Part shown: one piece after another, positions 41,252-49,377 of the stretch | Numbering within the stretch: the first letter of the stretch is position 1 | Layout of the letters: each line of letters starts with the position of its first letter | Assembly (NCBI GenBank): GCA_046153355.1 | Contig: JBJXEY010000388.1 | Coordinates: forward strand, 1-64,000 | Source of the DNA: 2-02-FULL-62-17 sp046153355 | GTDB taxonomy: Bacteria > Pseudomonadota > Gammaproteobacteria > Burkholderiales > SG8-39 | Direction of reading: 5' to 3' | DNA: 64,000 nucleotides | Program-made: the position numbers and the translations under genes | Notes under the pieces: generated by a model | What the model saw: only the letters and a program-made list of their open reading frames with translations | Database searches by the model: none | What the model was told of the DNA's origin: nothing

Positions 41252-42511
41252 TCATTCGTCCACGCTGATCACGCGTCGTATCTCATCGGTTTTGAATCCC
41301 AAGGCCATCGGGCGCTTCACGCCAGGCAGGGTGATGATATCGTAGAGTTCGTCGACAATTCCTTCAATTCTAATCCAATGTACCGCGTCCCCCGTGCGTA
41401 TATCGATGATTTGTATTCCACATCGGGATTCTGCCTTGCGTGTTTTTAAATTCTCATCCAACGCCAAACCGCTGAAAGTTTTGTTGTGGCGCGGTTTGGA
41501 AGTCCCCACCAGCGCGTAATCGCCGTGAAAATACAGCCCCCGCATATATCCGGCGCAAAAGGTCACCGGCACGAAACGCCCGGTTTGCAATTCCACATAA
41601 CCGAAATCCCCGGTGCCGGAATTAAGCAACCACAGCTTGCCGCGATGCCAGCGCGGCGAATGCGGCATGGATAGGCCGCGACACACAATCTGATTGCTTT
41701 GCACATCGATCACCACGCCGCCGCCCGCGCGGTGGTCGCGCCAACCGTCGACCACGTCCGACTCGCCCACCGCGGTCACATACGCCGCGCGCCCATCCTT
41801 CAAGGCAAGGCCATTCAAATGACAACGATCCTCGGCCGCCAGCTTGCTACTAAATGGCGGGCGCCACAGCGGTTTGAAGCTATGCGTTTCGCTCAACGTC
41901 GCAAGACAACCGAACAAGGTGTTGACGAACACCAGCCTGCCGTCGCTCTCCACCGCCATGTCGTGAATATCGCAATCGCCGGTGGTATTTCCCACTTGCG
42001 GAATATACAAACGGTCGTAACCATCCTGCATCTCGCCCTTGGTAAATACGTTTTCGAAGCGCCACATCTGATGCAGGCTGCTCATATAAAAACCATTCGC
42101 CGTGGGGCACAATCCCATGCAGCGATTAAAGGTTCTCTCGAAAATGGAGAATTCGCCGGTGCCCTTCAAACCCAGCAGGAACAATTTGCCGATTTGATAG
42201 GTGGTGAGCGCAATCGACAATTTTTGTTCCGCAAGCCAAGCGAGCATTTGCCGCGAGGTGGTGATCTCCAATTGCGGTGTGGCTATACCGGATACGCCGG
42301 CGTCATTCCCATCGTTCAAAGCCATGCTTTCATCCTTATTTTTGCGTTTTTCATTGTAGAAGACATTCGCGGCAACAGGGTTCGTATCGATAACGAGATC
42401 TTCTCGTGACCGCGTCTGTTGTCGCGGCATGGTTTCGACGGCATTGCCCAGTTGTTGGGCCGCCCTCGACAACAGCGGCGTCCAACCCTCGCCCTCCATC
42501 TGCCGCAACAA
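41252..42511 (-). CDS. TIGR03032-type propeller protein, C-terminal part of a frameshifted gene
   Basis: The open frame gives 419 residues; the conserved part begins around SRQMLAWLAEQ and has the pattern of the TIGR03032 family (GLCPTANGFYMSS, DIHDMAVESDGRLVFVNTLFGCLA, AEDRCHLNGLAL, GVVIDVQSNQIV, MPHSPRWHRGKLWLLNSGTGDFGYVE). The function of that family is unknown to me. An additional N-terminal stretch (LLSRAAQQLGNAVE) continues in register with a TPR domain in another frame just upstream, so the gene appears broken. If translation starts within this frame, ATG 42325 (MALNDGN) is the plausible site. It is downstream of the GT41 transferase. Confidence 0.8.
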   Translation of the reverse strand: MLRQMEGEGWTPLLSRAAQQLGNAVETMPRQQTRSREDLVIDTNPVAANVFYNEKRKNKDESMALNDGNDAGVSGIATPQLEITTSRQMLAWLAEQKLSIALTTYQIGKLFLLGLKGTGEFSIFERTFNRCMGLCPTANGFYMSSLHQMWRFENVFTKGEMQDGYDRLYIPQVGNTTGDCDIHDMAVESDGRLVFVNTLFGCLATLSETHSFKPLWRPPFSSKLAAEDRCHLNGLALKDGRAAYVTAVGESDVVDGWRDHRAGGGVVIDVQSNQIVCRGLSMPHSPRWHRGKLWLLNSGTGDFGYVELQTGRFVPVTFCAGYMRGLYFHGDYALVGTSKPRHNKTFSGLALDENLKTRKAESRCGIQIIDIRTGDAVHWIRIEGIVDELYDIITLPGVKRPMALGFKTDEIRRVISVDE

Positions 42512-42562
42512 ATGCAGGGTCGGATACCAGGGCGCATAACGGCAGAATTGAAGCGTATCGCC

Positions 42563-42750
42563 AAAGCCGCGGCCGCATCCATTTGCCCGTTAAAACGAAG
42601 AGCAACACCAAGGCCTGCTTGGACTGCGGCGTTGTTGGGCGTGGCGGCGGCGGCATCCTGCATCGACCGCAGAGCCGTTTGGCCGTCACCCTTGGCGAGC
42701 GCCGCTTGCGCCCCCGCCAGCAGCGCGTCAATGGATGCAGCAGGATTCAT
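42563..42750 (-). pseudogene. TPR leader separated from the TIGR03032 gene by a one-base frameshift
   Basis: ATG 42750 starts MNPAASIDALLAGAQAALAKGD, followed by SMQDAAAATPNNAAVQAGLG, a clear TPR-type helix pair. The frame then turns into Arg/Cys-rich nonsense. Adding one T to the TTT run at 42563-42565 (minus strand) restores AAFGDTLQFCRYAPWYPTLH and joins the TIGR03032 frame, giving a protein of about 499 residues. Its ATG overlaps the stop of the GT41 gene (ATGA), so it was originally coupled to it. Either a real mutation or a sequencing error. Confidence 0.7.
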
Positions 42751-45047
42751 TTCTTCGAATTACGCGGCTGGCGCTTGGTCTTGGTAGATTTGCCATGATC
42801 GTCAAGCGCCTCATTGGCATTGAGCATTCGCGCGGCGCCACCATCGCAGTAGCTTGTCCACATACGTTGCAACAGCCGTTCGAAATTTTTCACGTAGGTC
42901 TCGATATCGCAAAGCCTAGAGGCCAGCATCTTGGCGCGCAGGCGCTCGCGCCCGACGCGCAACTCGCGAACATTCCCCGCCAAATTTTTCGCCACCGCGA
43001 CGTAGCGATTCTCATCCTCCGCAACCCATGCAGCCTCGCCCAGCGTATGCATGAAACTCGCGCCCATGCGGCCAACGAAATTGCCACCGCAGAGGCACAC
43101 CACCGGCACACCCATCCACAGCGCCTGCAACGTGGTGGTGCCGCCGTTGTAGGGGGTGGGGTCGAGACCAATGTCGACATCGCCATACTCTTGCATCATG
43201 TCGGCCAAGCCATTCGGGCCGCGAAATTCGATGCGATCTCGACCGATGCCTTGCGCGGCAAACAGTGTGGCGAAGCGCTGCCGCACCGCCTCATCGCGCA
43301 ACGAGGGCGCCTTCAACAACAGGCGCGATCCAGGCACCGCCTGCAACACGCGCGACCACAGCGCAATCGTGCGGGGTGACAACTTCATGGCGTTATTAAA
43401 CGATGCGAACACCACCGGCGCCTCGCTGGCACGCGCCTTTGGCAGCGGATAAGGGTCCACCGGCGCCCAACACCACACGCAATCGGGCATCTGCGCGATG
43501 CCCTCGCTGATCAGATTGGCATGTTCTTGCGGCGTCACCACCGCATCGCCAATTAGCCAATCGATGCTTTTCATACCGGTGGAACCAGGATAGCCGAGGA
43601 AACTCGCCTGCACCGGCGCCGCGCGCATGGCGAATACTCCCAGGCGATGGCTGGCGGTGTGTCCGGCCAAATCCACCAGCACATCGATGCCATCTTCGAG
43701 AATCGTTTGCCGTAGCGCGTTGTCGTCCATCGCGGCGCACTCCACCCAGCGATCCGCGCTCGCCTTGGCTTGGCGCGTGTATTCGTCGTGCATATTGCCG
43801 GTGTGATAAATATGAATGGCAAAGCGTTCGTGATCGTGGCGCAGGAGCACCGGCAACATGAAAATATTCACCGGATGTTGGCGATGAATATCCCCGGTGA
43901 CATAACCGATACGCAGACGCCGCGTCGGTTCGGCAAGAAATCGTTGGCGTGCCGCATCCCTGGTTTTCTCGAAATCGTTGCCCCTACCAACTGCGGCCTC
44001 GATCGGCGTGCATAGACGGCGATGCCAATCGGCCACCTCCTCGGGACTTAAGGTGTCTTGGTACAACAAGGTCATGGCAATGCTTGAAGCGGTGCGCGAC
44101 AGCGGATCGCCACCGGCCTCATAGCTTTTTTGTAGGGTGAGCAGGTGACCGCGAGCATCGCCCATGCGCCCCATCAAACCCGCCTCCAACAAGCGCGCTT
44201 CGGCGTTGTCCGGGTCGATGGCCTGCACCCGCGCCAAACTGTCGCGGCAATCGGCCAGCGAATACACCTCGGACTGAATTTTCGCGAGGCTAAGCAATAG
44301 CGTCACGCTATCTGGCCTGAGACTCAACGCCTTTTTAAGAACGTCGATAGCCTCCTGCCAATAATTGTGGCCATAGACGCGACCGGCCAAGTTCGCCAAA
44401 AAATCCGGATTATTGGAAAGCGATGCCCTCGCGAACGCTTTCTCCGCCGCCGCGTTATTGCCCACGCGAAGCAACGCCTCGCCCAAGTACATCATCGAAC
44501 CAAAACGCATCGGGCGAATATCCAAAAGCCCGGAAAACGCCGACACCGCCCCCGCGCCATCGCCCGCGTTCAGTCGCCACACACCCATCCAGTGCAGGGA
44601 TTCGCCGGGCAGGGGTTCGAGGGCGGAGGCCTCGCGAATGGCGGCGACAATATCCAGATTGGCGCCCTGGGTCAAAGCACCTCCGACGCCAGCGCCAATC
44701 AGCTCCCAAAGGCGCGCGAGATATAGACAAGTCAACCAATCGCCCGGGCAGTCCTCGCGCTGCTTGGCAAAGCGCGCGACACGCGCCGCCGCATCCGGCA
44801 AAGAAGCACGCCCAAGCAAAGCGTCGCCAGCGGCAACATCCTGAAACGCCCCTAGATCCAAGGCCAGCAATTGGGACTTCAAACTCGCGTCGCAACGCAA
44901 CGCCTGACGCGCTGCATAACCCGCCTGCCAATCGAGGTTCTCTGCGGCATAGATCCGCGCCAACTCGAACCAGTGTTGCGCATGCGCGGGCGCCGCACGT
45001 AGCGCCAACCAATGCTGGGGGATGGCGCTTAAATCCGCGGTAATCAT
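42747..45047 (-). CDS. TPR/GT41 glycosyltransferase (OGT/SPINDLY-like)
   Basis: 766 residues from ATG 45047 (MITADLS). The N-terminal 330 residues or so are TPR-like helical repeats (ALRCDASLKSQLLAL, AEKAFARASLSNNP, LDVLKKALSLRPDS-like). The C-terminal domain is GT41: RIGYVTGDIHRQHPV, DVLVDLAGHTASHRLG, FLGYPGSTG, FASFNNAMKLSP and LDPTPYNGGTTTLQALWMGVPVV, which form the UDP-sugar site of O-GlcNAc transferases. It should glycosylate proteins at Ser/Thr or Cys in the cytoplasm. It overlaps the TPR-TIGR03032 gene by 4 nt, suggesting that product is its partner or substrate. Confidence 0.9.
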   Translation of the reverse strand: MITADLSAIPQHWLALRAAPAHAQHWFELARIYAAENLDWQAGYAARQALRCDASLKSQLLALDLGAFQDVAAGDALLGRASLPDAAARVARFAKQREDCPGDWLTCLYLARLWELIGAGVGGALTQGANLDIVAAIREASALEPLPGESLHWMGVWRLNAGDGAGAVSAFSGLLDIRPMRFGSMMYLGEALLRVGNNAAAEKAFARASLSNNPDFLANLAGRVYGHNYWQEAIDVLKKALSLRPDSVTLLLSLAKIQSEVYSLADCRDSLARVQAIDPDNAEARLLEAGLMGRMGDARGHLLTLQKSYEAGGDPLSRTASSIAMTLLYQDTLSPEEVADWHRRLCTPIEAAVGRGNDFEKTRDAARQRFLAEPTRRLRIGYVTGDIHRQHPVNIFMLPVLLRHDHERFAIHIYHTGNMHDEYTRQAKASADRWVECAAMDDNALRQTILEDGIDVLVDLAGHTASHRLGVFAMRAAPVQASFLGYPGSTGMKSIDWLIGDAVVTPQEHANLISEGIAQMPDCVWCWAPVDPYPLPKARASEAPVVFASFNNAMKLSPRTIALWSRVLQAVPGSRLLLKAPSLRDEAVRQRFATLFAAQGIGRDRIEFRGPNGLADMMQEYGDVDIGLDPTPYNGGTTTLQALWMGVPVVCLCGGNFVGRMGASFMHTLGEAAWVAEDENRYVAVAKNLAGNVRELRVGRERLRAKMLASRLCDIETYVKNFERLLQRMWTSYCDGGAARMLNANEALDDHGKSTKTKRQPRNSKK

Positions 45048-45124
45048 CCTATCGTTTTGCCACGCAACAAAGCCGGTATCCGGGACCAACGTACTTGTTG
45101 GCAAAACAATGCTTGTCGCGACAA

Positions 45125-45346
45125 TTACAGACGTTGCTCGTTTTCGAAGTTTTCGGAAAAGTCTTCCGGCGCATCGATTGGATTGGCGCGCATCGCATCG
45201 AACGCGGAATATGGTTTGCCGGTGATCGACTTGGCGTCGACCAACACGATAACCTCCGCCTTCGACCCGGGCTCGAGCAATCGACTGCTCAAGTGAACGC
45301 TACGGTCCGGCCCGACCTGGACTTTTTCACGTATAGCAATAGACAT
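45125..45346 (-). CDS. Small antitoxin-like hypothetical protein
   Basis: 73 residues from ATG 45346, with GGGAG at good spacing upstream on the minus strand. The N-terminal half, VQVGPDRSVHLSSRLLEPGSKAEVIVLV, follows the pattern of small bacterial proteins that resemble swapped-hairpin antitoxins (V.V.PGG.IEI...L..G..AEVIVLV). No toxin gene is beside it; downstream on the same strand is the GT41 gene after 77 nt. I do not recognise a defined family, so orphan antitoxin is only a suggestion. Confidence 0.6.
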   Translation of the reverse strand: MSIAIREKVQVGPDRSVHLSSRLLEPGSKAEVIVLVDAKSITGKPYSAFDAMRANPIDAPEDFSENFENEQRL

Positions 45347-45367
45347 GTTCGGCTCCCTAGGTACCAA

Positions 45368-45895
45368 GCAATGCGTCGCTGCTGCCCTTCATTTTAACGC
45401 AATGGCCGCCGAAATCTCTAGCAACGTTTCTGCGGTGTGATCGAACGACACCGTTCGACGCCATCGAAAGTCGCGATAAAAACTCAAGAACTTGGCAATT
45501 GCAAAACCCGTGCGACATGCAACCGTTCAATTTGTCGAATTACAAAAACTCTCCCCAACGCACGCCGACTATCGCCTGCCACGCCGCGAGCAATTCGCGC
45601 CTTCCCGGCCAGCCTGTGCCGCCTGGCCCTGAGCCTGCTGCGAGGTAATCGACGAGTGCGCTCGCAATGCACTGGCGATGCGGCGAGGCAAATTTTTCAC
45701 CGTTTCGTTTTCGAATTCCAGCTTGTCAGTGTTTCACTCTAAAATGAATCAGTCGCGAGGGGACGTGCCCTCCCAATTTAGACCTCCCTTGGTAAACATT
45801 GAACGAGGATGCCTTCGCCGCCTTGTATCCCCGAATGCGGTTGCACCGAACCTGGAATGCGGACTTAATCAGCGTTTCCCTGGGAATTTTTTAAG
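45368..45895. repeat. Long intergenic region with dispersed repeat copies C/D
   Basis: These 528 nt hold no believable gene; the 101- and 62-codon frames on either strand have poor composition. Repeat features are TCAGTGTTTCACTC (45726-45739), hairpin GAGGG/CCCTC (45757-45761, 45768-45772), CCTCCCAATTTAGA-like sequence complementary in style to copy A, and TCAGCGTTTCCCTG (45869-45882). The last is 14 nt upstream of cysC and matches copy A with one mismatch. This looks like remnants of REP-type elements accumulated in front of cysC. Confidence 0.5.
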
Positions 45896-46492
45896 ATGAC
45901 AACCCCATACCAGCCTGGCGCAGCGAAAGCGCCCTTGTATGCGCTAAGGCGCGCTGATCGTGAACGCCTGAATGGACACACCGGTCGCGTGGTTTGGATC
46001 ACCGGCCTCTCGGGCGCGGGAAAGTCGACCCTGGCCAATGCGCTGGAATTGGCCTTGCATGCGCAAGGCAAGCGCACCTACGTACTCGATGGAGACATCT
46101 TGCGTTCGGGGCTCAACAAAGACCTCGGTTTCGACGCCGCCAGCCGCGCCGAAAATATTCGCCGCGTCGCCGAAGTCGCGGCGATCATGATGGACGCGGG
46201 CATCATTGTCATCACCGCTTTCATCTCGCCATTTCGGCGCGAACGCGACATGGCACGCGAATTGATCGGCGACCGGGGGTTCATCGAAGTGTACGTAAAC
46301 ACGCCATTAGCGGTGTGTGAGCAACGCGACCCAAAGGGTCTCTACAAAAAAGCGCGCCAAGGGCAATTGCGCGACTTCACTGGCATCGACAGCCCCTATG
46401 AAGCTCCCCTACGGCCCGGGGTCAGCTTCGACTTTTCTGCGCAATGCTCGCAGGAGGCGGTGCAGGTTTTACTGGGGATGTTGGAAAAATAA
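45896..46492 (+). CDS. cysC: Adenylyl-sulfate (APS) kinase
   Basis: 198 residues with the P-loop GLSGAGKS at 37-44, the APS-binding DGDILRSGLNKDLGF, the lid region ISPFRRERDMARELI and GVSFDF near the end. CysC phosphorylates APS to PAPS, the donor for PAPS-dependent sulfotransferases and for sulfate reduction. It stands alone, without cysD/cysN sulfurylase genes or a sulfotransferase, so its APS must come from genes elsewhere. Its position after a glycosyltransferase cluster and near arylsulfotransferase-like genes may hint at sulfated products, although the latter do not use PAPS. Confidence 0.95.
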   Translation: MTTPYQPGAAKAPLYALRRADRERLNGHTGRVVWITGLSGAGKSTLANALELALHAQGKRTYVLDGDILRSGLNKDLGFDAASRAENIRRVAEVAAIMMDAGIIVITAFISPFRRERDMARELIGDRGFIEVYVNTPLAVCEQRDPKGLYKKARQGQLRDFTGIDSPYEAPLRPGVSFDFSAQCSQEAVQVLLGMLEK

Positions 46493-46520
46493 CTCTCGCC
46501 CCCGAACTCGTTGGCGCAAA

Positions 46521-46559
46521 AAAATCGGACCTGCCCTTTTGGGTCAGGTCCGAGATTTT
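46521..46559. terminator. Strong hairpin between cysC and ubiD
   Basis: TCGGACCTG (46525-46533) plus CCC pairs with GGG and CAGGTCCGA (46545-46553), with one bulged T and a TTTT loop. On the minus strand the stem is followed by seven U's (A-run at 46518-46524), a good rho-independent terminator for the ubiD operon. On + it may also stop cysC transcription. Confidence 0.75.
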
Positions 46560-46594
46560 GGCTACTTGGGCGGTCTGATACTCAGGCGTTACGA

Positions 46595-48205
46595 TCAAGT
46601 CCCTTCGTTCGGGTCGTGATACATCTCGCCGACTATCGCGGTGTATCCCGGTTTGCCGGTGGCCAGGTGATAACGCCCATCACGATCACGGCCCAGTTTG
46701 CCTTGCGCTCGCAGCCCATCCAGGGCCAAGGCCACTTCGCGACCGTCGTCACTCCCGACCGCTTCGACAATCGCCGCATAGAACATCGGCCCCGCGGTCA
46801 AGGCTTCTTCAACGGTCTTGAATTTCGCCGGACCTTTGAAGAATTTGGCGGCACAACGCGTGAGCGGAATCTGGCCATCTTTGCCAAACGGCCGAGTGCA
46901 ATCGAAGCCTGATTTCGCACCGGTGCGACGGCCTTGCAGCGACGGGTCCATGGTCATTCCCATGATGCCTTGGATGATTACCATGTCGGTATCGGCCTGA
47001 AAGCGCGTGCCCAGGGCCCAGTTGCATTGCGAGTCGTTGCGGATGTCGATGTCTTCATCGAAGACATACACGTGTTTCAGCCGCATGATGCCGCCAAACA
47101 ACGCGAGGATGGCTTGTTTACCTTCGCCGATCGAGCGCTGGCGCATGGAGACGCGCAGGGTGTTCGATCCGCCCGATGTTTCCACCTGGTATACATCGAC
47201 GGGCTCGCGTATCGCTGCCTTCAAAATTTTCATGGCATCGGCCTCGATGCGCATGGCGCTGATCACCGCGCCATCGGATTGATCCAGATCGAAGGCAGAG
47301 CCGTGCAGGAAGGTTTGCCACATGGCGTCGCGGCGCATGGTGAGCGCGGTGCACGTGAACACCGGGTCCATGTGAATCGAGCCGTAGTAACCCATGTATT
47401 CGCCGTAGGGGCCTTCGGGTTCGACATAGCCACGCTCATCGAGGTAACCCTCCATGATCACTTCGGCATCCGCCGGCACGAGAATGTTGTTGGTCAAACT
47501 GCGCACCACTGGCACCACTTCATCGCGAAATGCACCAACCAGATTCAATTCCTCACCAGGACGGCGGGTGGTGGCGGCAAACATATCCAGCGGATGCGCG
47601 CCCAGGGTGAAGGTAATCGGTAGTTTTTCGCCACGTTTCACGCAGGCCTGATAGATGCGTTTCAGATCCGAGGGCGCGGTGACGTTGGTGCCGGTCTGCG
47701 TTTTATTGCGCAGTGACAAACGGCGGCTACCGACGTTGGTGCGGCCCGTGGCCGGGTCGATGGTGTAGTCGATACCCGAGGAGATGTAGCAACTGCCGTC
47801 GAACTCGTGCTGCGGATGGAAGGGCAGCTTGGTTAGATCGATTTGATCGCCGGTCAACACCACCTCATGCACCGGTGCTTCGTTGGAGGGCACCTCGACG
47901 AATTCGCCGGGATTGGCCATGCGTTTGTAATAGGCCTCGTTGAATTTCTCCGGCGTGGTACCAAATGCTGCGGCGATACGCCGGCGGCTACCGAGAACCT
48001 TGGCGGCGACTTCGTGCCCCTGTGGTCCGGCCTTTTTAAATACCAAACCCTTTTTGCTGGTCTCGATCATTTCGCTCATTTTGGTGAGAGGGGTGGGGGC
48101 GTTGATAACCTCCATTTCGCCCATCTCCACCAGGCGTTCCACCAGCTTACGCAGACGGAATTTATCCATATCGATATTGGTGCTGCGCGTAACTTTCTTA
48201 TCCAT
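46595..48205 (-). CDS. UbiD-family (prenylated-FMN) decarboxylase 1
   Basis: 536 residues from ATG 48205, which has AAAAGGAG upstream on the minus strand; the ATG 39 nt further lies ahead of it. UbiD landmarks: VGSRRLSLRNKTQTG (catalytic Arg and Mn/prFMN site), EPEGPYGEYMGYYG (acidic residues) and FLHGSAFDL. UbiD enzymes reversibly decarboxylate aromatic or unsaturated acids using prenylated FMN from UbiX. No ubiX is in the window. An extra C-terminal segment of about 70 residues (KTVEEALTAGPMFYAAIVEAV...) resembles the gallate/protocatechuate-type large subunits. Last gene of the minus-strand series here. Confidence 0.92.
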   Translation of the reverse strand: MDKKVTRSTNIDMDKFRLRKLVERLVEMGEMEVINAPTPLTKMSEMIETSKKGLVFKKAGPQGHEVAAKVLGSRRRIAAAFGTTPEKFNEAYYKRMANPGEFVEVPSNEAPVHEVVLTGDQIDLTKLPFHPQHEFDGSCYISSGIDYTIDPATGRTNVGSRRLSLRNKTQTGTNVTAPSDLKRIYQACVKRGEKLPITFTLGAHPLDMFAATTRRPGEELNLVGAFRDEVVPVVRSLTNNILVPADAEVIMEGYLDERGYVEPEGPYGEYMGYYGSIHMDPVFTCTALTMRRDAMWQTFLHGSAFDLDQSDGAVISAMRIEADAMKILKAAIREPVDVYQVETSGGSNTLRVSMRQRSIGEGKQAILALFGGIMRLKHVYVFDEDIDIRNDSQCNWALGTRFQADTDMVIIQGIMGMTMDPSLQGRRTGAKSGFDCTRPFGKDGQIPLTRCAAKFFKGPAKFKTVEEALTAGPMFYAAIVEAVGSDDGREVALALDGLRAQGKLGRDRDGRYHLATGKPGYTAIVGEMYHDPNEGT

Positions 48206-48316
48206 GACCACCTCTCCTTTTTGGCGAATGTGCGATGTTCCCATCTATGCGGGCCGCTGTCGAGGGCAGCCGCACGAATGGCACGCGAGATTGAAAATGC
48301 TTGAAAAGCCGCTCCC

Positions 48317-49309
48317 CTACTCGATCTTCAGCTTGCCCTCGTTTTTCAGGCGTTCGTACAAGGCGCGGTCGCGCGCCAAAAACTGGGCAAAGGCTTCGGT
48401 GGATTCGCCGCTGGGGGCGGCGCGCTCCATGCCGTTATTGAACAAAATCTTTTCCTGGAAGCCTGGGTCAAGCGTCACCTTCGATACCGAGCGGTTCCAA
48501 CGATCAATAATTTCGCGCGGTGTACCCGCCTTGAAAAACAGCCCATACCAATTGCGAATTACGATATCCAGGCCTTCCTCTTTTACGGTGGGCAGGTCGG
48601 GATATCCGGCGACGCGTTTCTCGGAAATGATGGCCAGCACGCGGGTCTTTCCAGCCCTGGCTTGCGCCATCGCGGCGCCGGCGGCAAACACCGTGGCCTG
48701 CACTTCTCCCGAAATCACCGCCTGCAGGGCCTGCGGATTGCTCTTGTAAGGCACGTTGTAAAAATCGATGCCTTGATTGTGACGAAACCATTCGGCGTAC
48801 AAGTTGCTCGTGGTGGGCGTGCCCGCGGTGCCAAAGGTGATGGCGCCGGGTTTTGCCTTGGCAAGCGCGATCAATTCTTTCAATGTCTTAGCCGGGACAG
48901 CGGCATTGGCTACGAAGACGCTATTGAATTGCGCGATCATCACCGCCGGCGCGAGATCTTTTTGCGGCTCGTAAGGAAGATCTTTCTGCAATACCGGATT
49001 CACCGTGATGGCGCCAGCGCTCACCATGAGGACGTTGTAACCATCGGCCGAAGCACGCATCAGATTTTGCACCGCGACGATGCCATCGCCCTGCGGCACA
49101 TTCTCGATGATGATGGGTTGGCCGAATTCCTGACGCAGCGGCTCGGAGAAGCCGCGCATGATGATGTCCGGCGGGCCGCCGGCGACACTGGCGACCATGA
49201 CGCGCAACGGTTTGGAAGGGTAGGCCTGCGCCCAAGCACCTGTTTGAAGGGCTGCCTGGAGGGCGATACACGCAATGGGTGCTGCGCATAATTTCATAAC
49301 TTTAATCAT
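48317..49309 (-). CDS. Bug/TctC-family periplasmic substrate-binding protein 12
   Basis: 330 residues from ATG 49309 (MIKVMKL), which follows AAAGGAG on the minus strand. Signal cleavage is expected at AWA-QAYPSKP. Loop 1 is ASVAGGPPD, and loop 2 ENVPQGDGIVA, without the RPGA motif of the family; this pocket is unusual. FYNVPYKSNPQA carries Ser for Gly. It lies between the TPP enzyme and UbiD on the same strand, with 68-nt and 111-nt gaps, so its ligand could be the acid that UbiD decarboxylates. Confidence 0.92.
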   Translation of the reverse strand: MIKVMKLCAAPIACIALQAALQTGAWAQAYPSKPLRVMVASVAGGPPDIIMRGFSEPLRQEFGQPIIIENVPQGDGIVAVQNLMRASADGYNVLMVSAGAITVNPVLQKDLPYEPQKDLAPAVMIAQFNSVFVANAAVPAKTLKELIALAKAKPGAITFGTAGTPTTSNLYAEWFRHNQGIDFYNVPYKSNPQALQAVISGEVQATVFAAGAAMAQARAGKTRVLAIISEKRVAGYPDLPTVKEEGLDIVIRNWYGLFFKAGTPREIIDRWNRSVSKVTLDPGFQEKILFNNGMERAAPSGESTEAFAQFLARDRALYERLKNEGKLKIE

Positions 49310-49377
49310 AGAGACTCCTTTGTAGATGTGCATTGCTACGGAAATGCAATACTAAATTTAAATAATCCCGCAGTAGG

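Noticed and set aside
45437..45742. A 101-codon open frame on + between the antitoxin-like gene and cysC
   Set aside because: Its composition (Arg/Cys/Ser-rich) and lack of an RBS or recognisable domain suggest a chance frame in a repeat-containing gap.
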